Positions 37,093 to 43,549 of a DNA stretch of 52,835 nt are shown here, piece after piece. Location: contig DAIDHF010000019.1 in NCBI GenBank assembly GCA_027452005.1, positions 1-52,835 on the forward strand, written 5' to 3'. The position numbers were made by a program, and so were the translations under genes. Every line of letters begins with the position of its first letter. Positions within the stretch are counted from its first letter, which is position 1. The notes beneath the pieces are model-generated. The model was not told where the DNA came from. It searched no databases and saw only the letters and a list, made by a program, of their open reading frames with translations. This DNA comes from Acidimicrobiales bacterium. GTDB lineage: Bacteria; Actinomycetota; Acidimicrobiia; Acidimicrobiales; JAKAVM01.

Positions 37093-38495
37093 AGGTCGCT
37101 TCCGGCCTCGTCATCGCCATAGACGGAACCTCGGGTTCGGGCAAGTCTACCCTGGCAAAACTTACCGCGACGAGCCTGTCTTTGGCTTATCTCGACACCG
37201 GGGCCATGTACAGGTGTGTTGGCCTCAAGGCCCTCGAAGAAGCCCTGGACTTGACCGACCACGATAAATTGATCGAGATGGCCCGAGGTCTTGAGATTCA
37301 AGTGGGAGACCGGGTTAGTGTAGATGGCGTTGATGTGACCAGTGAGATTCGAACTCCCCAGGTCTCTCAGGCAGCCTCGGTCGTGGCAACCGTTGCCGGG
37401 GTTAGGGAGGAGATGGTCTCACGCCAGAGGTCGTGGATCGAGGCTAATGGACCCTGTGTTGTTGAAGGTCGCGACATTGGATCTGTGGTGTGGCCAGATG
37501 CCCAGCTCAAGGTTTTCTTGGACGCATCAAGTGAGGTGAGGGCAAAAAGACGGGCAGACCAACTCGGAACTCACCAAGAGATAACCGGGGATGAGTTGCG
37601 TGCTCGCGACTTGAGAGATCAAGGTCGCCGCACGTCGCCTCTTGAAAAGACAGCCGATTCGGTGGTTATCGATACCTCGCAGATGGCCTTAGAAGACACC
37701 CTGAAACGGGTCATTACCTATCTCAAGGAGAGACAGTTGATTGAATTAGACCAAGACCAACCAGATGACGAGAGTATCGACCAGCCCACTCAATCGACGT
37801 TGACCTCCCTTGAAGGCAAGAGAGCCAAGGTTGAATACAGACCACCCACCAAGGGCTCTCTCGTGTTCTTCTCGGTCTGTCGGGCAATTGCGGTAACTAT
37901 CTGTCGAATTTACTGCAGAGTGAGCGTGGAGGGAAGGAAAAATCTGCCTGAGTCGGGTCCCTATATTATTGCCCCGGTTCACCGTTCATATGTGGACTGG
38001 ATCGTTTTGGGTCTGCTTACTCGTCGGAGGATCCGGTTCATGGCAAAAGATACCCTGTGGAGTTCACGCTTCATCGGGTGGTTACTAGGAGCCCTTGGAA
38101 CATTTCCGGTTCACCGCGCTAGTGCCGATCGTTCTGCGCTGACTATGTGTGTGTCAATCCTCAAAGAGGGAGAACCCTGTGTCCTATTTCCCGAGGGCCA
38201 ACGGATGACCGGACCTAACGTAGCTCGGGTCTTTGACGGGGCGTCGTATGTAGCGGCAAAGGCCCAGGTTCCAATAGTCCCGGTCGGGATTGGAGGGAGT
38301 GAACGGGTTATGCAAAAGGGGAAAATCTTGCCACGACCCTATAAGGTCCACATTATAGTTGGCACCCCAATTGCCCCGCCCGCAAATGGCAAGACCGGTA
38401 AGGTCTCTCGCAAAGCCGTCAAGGAATCATCACTAGTAGTCCAGGATTCAATCCAAAAGCTTTTCGATCGGGCCCAGCGAAAGGTCGGGCTCTAG
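37089..38495 (+). CDS. cmk: Fused cytidylate kinase - 1-acylglycerol-3-phosphate acyltransferase
   Basis: A 468-residue two-domain protein. Residues 1-215 are cytidylate kinase: IAIDGTSGSGKSTLAKLTA (P-loop), YLDTGAMYRCVGLKALEE, VEGRDIGSVVWPDAQLKVFL. A linker of about 35 acidic residues leads to a PlsC domain (~255-460): IIAPVHRSYVDWIVLG (H-x4-D catalytic motif), LGTFPVHRASADRSAL, CVLFPEGQRMTG. The first half makes CDP/dCDP and the second acylates lysophosphatidate at the membrane. Adjacent cmk and plsC genes are common; one polypeptide is less so. It ends the aromatic operon. Confidence 0.9.
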   Translation: MKVASGLVIAIDGTSGSGKSTLAKLTATSLSLAYLDTGAMYRCVGLKALEEALDLTDHDKLIEMARGLEIQVGDRVSVDGVDVTSEIRTPQVSQAASVVATVAGVREEMVSRQRSWIEANGPCVVEGRDIGSVVWPDAQLKVFLDASSEVRAKRRADQLGTHQEITGDELRARDLRDQGRRTSPLEKTADSVVIDTSQMALEDTLKRVITYLKERQLIELDQDQPDDESIDQPTQSTLTSLEGKRAKVEYRPPTKGSLVFFSVCRAIAVTICRIYCRVSVEGRKNLPESGPYIIAPVHRSYVDWIVLGLLTRRRIRFMAKDTLWSSRFIGWLLGALGTFPVHRASADRSALTMCVSILKEGEPCVLFPEGQRMTGPNVARVFDGASYVAAKAQVPIVPVGIGGSERVMQKGKILPRPYKVHIIVGTPIAPPANGKTGKVSRKAVKESSLVVQDSIQKLFDRAQRKVGL

Positions 38496-38589
38496 GAGAC
38501 TGCTGATTTACTCGCCGCCGAAACAATTCTGCGCTACAAACGTGCTGGTAGTCTGACCAGTGATTTGGTCGAAACCCTCTTTCCCGGAG

Positions 38590-38690
38590 TGCGCTTTGCT
38601 GCCACATCCTGAGGCAGGAGCCCAGTGCGGGAAATCTGCATCTCGGATCTGTGCGAGGGAGGCCCGTGAGGGCCGTCCCTACCCCAATCG
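38590..38690 (+). other. Possible group II intron-like RNA scrap in a gene-free stretch
   Basis: The 386 bp between the fusion gene and the DUF4143 gene hold no supported gene. Within it, GGAGCCCAGTGCGGGAAATC followed by a TCGGATCTGTGCGAGGGAGG segment and then GTGAGGGCCGTCCCTACCCC resembles the conserved stretch beside reverse transcriptase genes in bacterial group II introns. There is no reverse transcriptase here, so at most it is a remnant. The resemblance is from memory of the motif, not a search. Confidence 0.3.
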
Positions 38691-38800
38691 AGTGGTTGAG
38701 CAAGTTGTAGGTGGCGAGCCGTAGAAGAAGGTGGTAGAAGCAATATTGTTTGTTGTGGTGAGGTGCTTTTAGGGGTAAAAGTCTGCTGCTAGGCCAACTA

Positions 38801-38860
38801 CTCACTGAAATCTCGATATTTCGGTGAGCATAAATCACTGAAAAAGTAATATTTCGGTGA
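38801..38860. promoter_or_regulatory. Two tandem palindromes in the DUF4143 promoter
   Basis: CTCACTGAAAT/ATTTCGGTGAG at 38801-38828 and TCACTGAAA/TTTCGGTGA at 38835-38860 are two copies of the same inverted repeat, each with one T/C mismatch between arms. They sit just upstream of a TATGCT box and the DUF4143 start, where a dimeric regulator could bind side by side. Autoregulation or control by an outside repressor are possible. Confidence 0.65.
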
Positions 38861-38869
38861 AATAGGTGG

Positions 38870-38875
38870 TATGCT
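38870..38875 (+). promoter_or_regulatory. -10 box for a leaderless DUF4143 transcript
   Basis: TATGCT lies 6 bases before ATG 38882, which has no ribosome site. A transcript starting at that spacing would begin at the ATG itself, as is common in actinobacteria. The -35 region would fall inside the second palindrome. Confidence 0.4.
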
Positions 38876-38881
38876 GGGCAT

Positions 38882-40024
38882 ATGTGGGTCCAACGGCTTC
38901 TAGATATCGGCCAGGAGGCAGTGCCAGGAAAGACTTTGGTCGTGATCGGCCCGAGACGGGTTGGAAAGACAACTCTTCTAAAGCACTACCTTGCCAAGAC
39001 CGATGTTACGGTGGCCTTTTATTTGGGCGATGATCTTACAACCCAACAGGCATTTGGAGTTCCAGATAGCCACCTGATACGGCCCTATATTGGATCAGCC
39101 TCAACCCTGGTGATTGACGAGGCACAGTACATACCCAATATCGGCCAGACCCTAAAACTAATAAATGACCTTTTCCAAGAGATAACGGTGATTATAAGCG
39201 GGTCCTCTTCATTTGATCTAGCTGGCCAAGTCGGAGAGCCCCTAACGGGGCGAAAGGTCACGAAGTACCTGTACCCCATAGCACTTGTTGAGTTGCTCTC
39301 GTCGCACCCCCTACCGCACAGAGCCTTTCAAGAGTTACTGCCAAGCCTATTACTTTACGGAATGTACCCGGAGTCAATCACCGCCTCAAATCATCAAAAG
39401 AAGTCCGAGTATTTGCGGGAGTTGGTCGATTCATACTTACTCCGTGACATCCTGGCGTTTCAGCAAGTCAAAGGATCCCACGTCATGCTTCAACTTTTAG
39501 TGATGCTCGCATTTCAAATCGGGAACGAGGTATCGCTAACTGAGCTGGGCTCTTCGCTCGGGTTGGACAAGAATACGGTTTCGAGATATCTCAATCTCTT
39601 GGAGAAGTCATTCGTAATTTTTCGCCTAGGAGGATTTAGTAGGAATCTCAGAAGTGAGGTTACTAGAAAGGCCAAGTTCTATTTTTATGACGTCGGCATC
39701 AGAAATGCGATTATCAATAATTTCAATAGCCTGGAAATCAGAAATGATGTTGGTCAGCTCTGGGAGAATTTCATAATCGTCGAGAGGTTGAAAATGCGCA
39801 CCTATACAAACCTGTACGCAAATCAATATTTCTGGCGGACCTGGCAACAACATGAGATTGATCTAGTCGAAGAGCGAGAAGGTAGGTTGTTTGCATATGA
39901 AATCAAATGGACGGACCGACCAGTCAGTCCTCCCAAAGAGTGGCTAAAAGCGTATCCAGATGGTTCCGAGTGGACGGTTATTACACCAGCCAACGCACTC
40001 TCTTTTCTGGGCATTGAAACGTAA
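38882..40024 (+). CDS. AAA ATPase with DUF4143 domain
   Basis: A 380-residue ATPase: Walker A VVIGPRRVGKTTLLKHYL, Walker B STLVIDEAQYIPNIGQTLKL, sensor-like VIISGSSSFDL, then RDILAFQQVKGSHVMLQLLV, a winged-helix (LGLDKNTVSRYLNLLEKSFV) and a C-terminal PD-(D/E)xK-like region ending EIDLVEEREGRLFAYEIKWT. This is the standard layout of AAA_14 plus DUF4143. The family is widespread and mobile; the function is unproven, and a nuclease-like or toxin-antitoxin-like role has been suggested. It stands alone between a gene-free stretch and an O-methyltransferase. Confidence 0.87.
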   Translation: MWVQRLLDIGQEAVPGKTLVVIGPRRVGKTTLLKHYLAKTDVTVAFYLGDDLTTQQAFGVPDSHLIRPYIGSASTLVIDEAQYIPNIGQTLKLINDLFQEITVIISGSSSFDLAGQVGEPLTGRKVTKYLYPIALVELLSSHPLPHRAFQELLPSLLLYGMYPESITASNHQKKSEYLRELVDSYLLRDILAFQQVKGSHVMLQLLVMLAFQIGNEVSLTELGSSLGLDKNTVSRYLNLLEKSFVIFRLGGFSRNLRSEVTRKAKFYFYDVGIRNAIINNFNSLEIRNDVGQLWENFIIVERLKMRTYTNLYANQYFWRTWQQHEIDLVEEREGRLFAYEIKWTDRPVSPPKEWLKAYPDGSEWTVITPANALSFLGIET

Positions 40025-40037
40025 CTCGGTAGAGATG

Positions 40038-40709
40038 CTACCCGTCTTGGACTACAATCAGAGCGAAGCCGTCGTAACCCTTGGAGCCGACCGTCTGAAT
40101 TTGTGTGGCGCTCACCGTGGTCTCGGCGGCGACTAATCTGTTTAGCTCTCTAGTTCCAATAACTGCAGGGTCTGTGGCGTCAGCCTGAACGACCGCGCCA
40201 TCGCGTATGACATTGTCGACCACAATTACGCTCCCGGGACGAGTAAGTTTCATTGCTAGCCGGAAGTAATCGGGGTTGCCCGGCTTGTCTGCATCGATAA
40301 ACACGAAGTCAAAGGGCCCCGCCCCTTGTGAGATTAGTTTCTCTAAGCTTTCGGCAGCAGGGCCTAAAGTGACTGTTACCTTATCTGACAGTCCCGCATT
40401 TTCAATGTTTGCACGGGCTACCTGAGCGTGTAACTCATTTATCTCAAGGGTTATAAGGTGACCTGCTTGTGGTAGCGCACGGGCCATCCAGATAGTGCTA
40501 TAACCGCCCAGGGTGCCGATTTCTAAAATACTCTGAGCACGTTGCATCTGAACAAGCAAATTGAGCATCTTTCCCTGGGTTGGTGACACGTTTATTGAAG
40601 GAAGTCCCGCCTCGGAGGCCTTTTTCAGAGCAAATTCAAGTACAGGGTCCGAGCCCAAGAAGAGATCTTCGATGTAGCGGTCGACATCGATCCAAGTGTC
40701 ATCTTTCAT
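40038..40709 (-). CDS. Class I SAM-dependent O-methyltransferase (caffeoyl-CoA type)
   Basis: About 223 residues of the PF01596 family. Motifs: SPTQGKMLNLLVQMQRAQSI, the SAM loop LEIGTLGGYSTIWMARALPQ, HLITLEINELHAQVARANIE, FDFVFIDADKPGNPDYFRLA, and GSVIVVDNVIRDGAVVQAD. Such enzymes methylate catechol-like hydroxyls; the substrate is unknown. ATG 40709 is preferred because GAGGAG lies 11 bases upstream; ATG 40727 overlaps that site. It converges with DUF4143 with 13 bp between stops. The tRNA remnant lies just beyond its 5' end. Confidence 0.88.
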   Translation of the reverse strand: MKDDTWIDVDRYIEDLFLGSDPVLEFALKKASEAGLPSINVSPTQGKMLNLLVQMQRAQSILEIGTLGGYSTIWMARALPQAGHLITLEINELHAQVARANIENAGLSDKVTVTLGPAAESLEKLISQGAGPFDFVFIDADKPGNPDYFRLAMKLTRPGSVIVVDNVIRDGAVVQADATDPAVIGTRELNRLVAAETTVSATQIQTVGSKGYDGFALIVVQDG

Positions 40710-40755
40710 TTGCAAACTGCTCCTCATTTTATTCCAGGGGCCCTAGCGGAGGCGA

Positions 40756-40803
40756 TGGTGGAGGCGATGGGACTCGAACCCACGACCTCTACTTTGAGAA
40801 AGT
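40756..40803 (-). tRNA. 3' half of a tRNA gene (integration-scar candidate)
   Basis: Read on the minus strand, this contains an anticodon loop TTCTCAA, the 3' anticodon strand, a 5-base variable loop AGGTC, a T arm GTGGG-TTCGAGT-CCCAT, an acceptor strand CGCCTCC, discriminator A and encoded CCA. The loop reads CTC at the anticodon, suggesting tRNA-Glu. The matching 5' acceptor strand GGAGGCG and a D arm are absent upstream, so this is a partial gene. A tRNA 3' end without its 5' half is what integrase-mediated insertion leaves behind. Confidence 0.72.
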
Positions 40804-40951
40804 CGACTTCGGCGTCCAAATAGTGCCGAACAGTTCTGTAATCTGCGGTGGGTACGCAATTTGTTCATTAAATCCGGCCGATTCTCCCAAGTGGCAGCGC
40901 GCGCTACTTCCATTCCAAGTTTTTCCTCCAGAGGTAGAGCATATCGCACCG

Positions 40952-41560
40952 TCAGCAAACTGGGATAGTAATCTGTTTCCATCCCGAAGGGTAAGGACCT
41001 CCATTCTTGCCAAGTTCCATAGCTTTCACGTCTAATTCGTGGATTGATAGGCCGGGCCAGCAGGCGTGGCCAATCGTCGCGAGATGACGAGCGTAGGACG
41101 AATAAACGGTGGCGCAATACCAGGTACTCGTTGGGTGATCTCGTTTGTCTGCTCGGCATCCAAAGACCGAGCGTACTGCATGCCTGTCGATTACTGGCCA
41201 ACGTTCGGGATCGAGAATGCACAGTATTGCTGAAGCAACAGGATATTCGATTCCGTCCAAAGCATAAAGCCCTGAACGAATATTCTTTGCCCCGATGGTG
41301 TTTGCCACCAGCGTCCGATATTGGGTCCAGAACGAATCGTTATCCACCCCTAGGGGTGACCAAGCTAAAGCAGGTTTGATTGCCGCCAAAACTCCCCTTG
41401 TTACTTTTTCGATTTTGCCCTCGTCATTGACCGACATCGAAGCGGGAACCATTGCTTGTTTCCAGGCACCCACGCGAATAGCTTCAAGGGCCGTCATATG
41501 TCCTCGATTCCAGGCAGCTTTCTGGATTCCATTGGGATATTTCTGATACGCCTTTGTCAA
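40952..41560 (-). CDS. OGG-fold (8-oxoguanine glycosylase-like) protein
   Basis: A 202-residue protein with the HhH-GPD-like core ALDGIEYPVASAILCILDPE followed by RWPVIDRHAVRSVFG: a helix-hairpin-like stretch, then the V-I-D aspartate found in OGG-fold glycosylases. The N-terminus lacks other domains; the C-terminus is helical. Relatives are annotated as OGG-fold DNA glycosylase-like proteins of unknown substrate. TTG 41560 is the likely start. It is divergent from the GHKL/DUF4338 operon and shares its low CTAG content. Catalysis is inferred only from the fold. Confidence 0.65.
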   Translation of the reverse strand: MTKAYQKYPNGIQKAAWNRGHMTALEAIRVGAWKQAMVPASMSVNDEGKIEKVTRGVLAAIKPALAWSPLGVDNDSFWTQYRTLVANTIGAKNIRSGLYALDGIEYPVASAILCILDPERWPVIDRHAVRSVFGCRADKRDHPTSTWYCATVYSSYARHLATIGHACWPGLSIHELDVKAMELGKNGGPYPSGWKQITIPVC

Positions 41561-41631
41561 TATTCAGTACCTATCCTGATCTTTCAATAACCCGGCGTGA
41601 TTCTCGTTACACTAAAGCTAATATCGATCGT

Positions 41632-41911
41632 ATGAGCATGGTGAGTGTAGAAGTAGGTGGCAAGGCGGTCAATATATGGACACATGCAAGAAATCTTAGT
41701 CGTGATGGCTATTTGTTGCCCGGATCTCATCCAACCCAACACAAACCAATCGGAGGACGCCTTGACAAACGAATTCAGACTGTCGAAACGATCGCAAATT
41801 GGATAGCAGAGCGCTTCACCGACATTGCATTCAGTGTAAATCAACAGAGAAGTTGGAAGTCTCGGTGAGCTGCCTCCTGCTCAAGATAACCGATGCGAAA
41901 TCCGAACATTC
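41632..41911 (+). pseudogene. Small ORF with probable frameshift, upstream of the GHKL gene
   Basis: ATG 41632 opens SMVSVEVGGKAVNIWTHARN and continues to AERFTDIAFSVN with natural composition, but stops at 41868. Shifting frame near 41840 continues as NREVGSLGELPPAQDNRCEI and ends at TAA 41911, inside the start of the next gene. I recognise no family. Either a frame-breaking mutation or two overlapping frames would explain it. Its position before the GHKL gene suggests it was the operon's first gene. Confidence 0.4.
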
Positions 41912-43548
41912 TCGCCAGCAATTCAGTAAGCTTGACACATGCCAATCAAGAGATTATAGTTGGTCCACGTGCTTCGGTCGCCCTCAGTGCCCGTGACCGG
42001 GAGGCTCAGGTGGTGAAAGCCTACGGTGCCATTGCTACCCGGACGGGTATGCCTACCCCGGCGATCGTCGACCCAGTCAATTTCCTCCTTGCAACTCGTG
42101 ACACCGGCTATAGAAGTAGTGCTCAGTCAATAGCGGAGTTCATTGACAATGCATTCGAGGCGAACGCACTCCGCGTATCAATAGAGGTGGTTCAGGGAAG
42201 TGACAAAGATTGGCCACTAGAACTCACCATCACCGATGACGGCGACGGAATGGACCCAGCGGCTCTTGGCCAGGCATTGACTTTCGGGGGCTCGACGCGT
42301 TTCGATGATCGGCAGTCGCTCGGCCGTTATGGAATGGGACTTCCCAACGGGGCGCTGAGTCGCTCGCGGAGGGTTGAAGTGTATTCGTGGAGGGGACCGC
42401 AGGTGCTCTGGAGTCGCCTCGACCTCGATGAGATCGCCACCTTTACCCATCAGGCTCTTCCGCCAGTTGAAGTGGCGCCGGAGTTGCCCTTCTCACCTAC
42501 GACGCCAACGGGAACCGTGATACGTCTGTTGCGATGCGATCGTATCGAGTACAAGCGCCCCTCGTGGCTCGTACGACAATTAAACGAAGAGTTCGGTAGA
42601 ATCTACCGTCGGTTCTTGATTGCCGGAAAACGAATTATCATCAACGGACGGGCTGTGCCCGTGAGCGATCCACTGTTCTTGGCACCTGAGTCGGGGTTCG
42701 ACGGTGCTCGGCAGTTTGGTGATGAACTCGTCTACAGTCTTACCAGCGGACAAGGTGATGGCAAGATACGGGTTCGCTTTGCCGAGTTGCCTATCGAACG
42801 GTGGCATGCCTTGTCGGCCGAAAAAAAGCGTGAGCGTGGGATAACCAACGCTCCGTCGGTATCGGTGCTGCGGGCAGATCGCGAGATAGACCGAGGGTGG
42901 TTTTTTATGGGAAGCAAACGGCGCGAGAACTATGACGACTGGTGGCGATGCGAAGTTAGCTTCGACCCCACGCTCGACGAGTACTTCGGGATCACCCATT
43001 CTAAGCAAGCAATCCTACCGTCTGCTGATCTGTTGAAAATCTTGCTCCCAGACATTGAGCCGATCGGACGAGCGCTTAACAGCCGAGTCCGCCGGCGTTT
43101 CGAGATGCTCCGAACCATGGAGCCGTTGGGTGCTGCGGAACGCCAAGCGGGCCGGGCGGATGCTTCGCTACCGCCCATTCCTCAGCGTAGAGACTTAGTG
43201 CCTGAGACACTCAAAGATATCGTTATAGCAGCGGACCACTTGAAAGGAATGTCGCCTTATCAAATCGTCGTGTCGGATCTTCCCTCCACTGCTGCCTTCG
43301 AGGTTGTGGCGCGAAGTGGTCGGCTTCTTCTTCTGCTGAACTCCCGTCACCCCCTTTATCGAGACCTTTATGGACCCCTCGCGACCAGCGAATCATCGCG
43401 CGACCAAGACATTGCCAAGCAGGTAGCCCTGGCAATCTTGGCGGCCGCGCGGGCTGAGGTATTCACGTGGTCGAGAGCGGATGGACCCCGAGCGCGGGCC
43501 TTCCGCCAGAATTGGGCGGACGTGTTGTCCACTTTTATGAGCGCTTGA
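41893..43548 (+). CDS. GHKL (MORC/Hsp90-type) ATPase of a candidate defence operon
   Basis: A 551-residue protein. The Bergerat ATP fold is clear: N box SIAEFIDNAFEANA (E82, D85, N86), G1 box ITDDGDGMDP (115-122), and G2 LGRYGMGLPNGALSRSRRVE (143-162). A transducer-like domain with PTGTVIRLLRCDRIEYKRPS follows, then a long C-terminal region without a family I recognise. Hsp90, MORC, MutL and topoisomerase VI share this fold and act by ATP-driven dimer closure. The stop is 1 bp before the DUF4338 gene, so they form one operon. The exact start is uncertain. Confidence 0.83.
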   Translation: MRNPNILASNSVSLTHANQEIIVGPRASVALSARDREAQVVKAYGAIATRTGMPTPAIVDPVNFLLATRDTGYRSSAQSIAEFIDNAFEANALRVSIEVVQGSDKDWPLELTITDDGDGMDPAALGQALTFGGSTRFDDRQSLGRYGMGLPNGALSRSRRVEVYSWRGPQVLWSRLDLDEIATFTHQALPPVEVAPELPFSPTTPTGTVIRLLRCDRIEYKRPSWLVRQLNEEFGRIYRRFLIAGKRIIINGRAVPVSDPLFLAPESGFDGARQFGDELVYSLTSGQGDGKIRVRFAELPIERWHALSAEKKRERGITNAPSVSVLRADREIDRGWFFMGSKRRENYDDWWRCEVSFDPTLDEYFGITHSKQAILPSADLLKILLPDIEPIGRALNSRVRRRFEMLRTMEPLGAAERQAGRADASLPPIPQRRDLVPETLKDIVIAADHLKGMSPYQIVVSDLPSTAAFEVVARSGRLLLLLNSRHPLYRDLYGPLATSESSRDQDIAKQVALAILAAARAEVFTWSRADGPRARAFRQNWADVLSTFMSA

Positions 43549-43549
43549 A

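Noticed and set aside
38419..38838. 139-codon minus-strand frame
   Set aside because: No homology, crosses the end of cmk::plsC, and overlaps the intron-like RNA scrap.
40756..40850. Intact tRNA, or tRNA split by an intron
   Set aside because: No GGAGGCG acceptor 5' strand or D arm lies upstream within several hundred bases.
40580..41035. 151-codon plus-strand frame containing DGTRTHDL
   Set aside because: That peptide is the well-known false translation of an antisense tRNA 3' end; it overlaps the O-methyltransferase and tRNA remnant.
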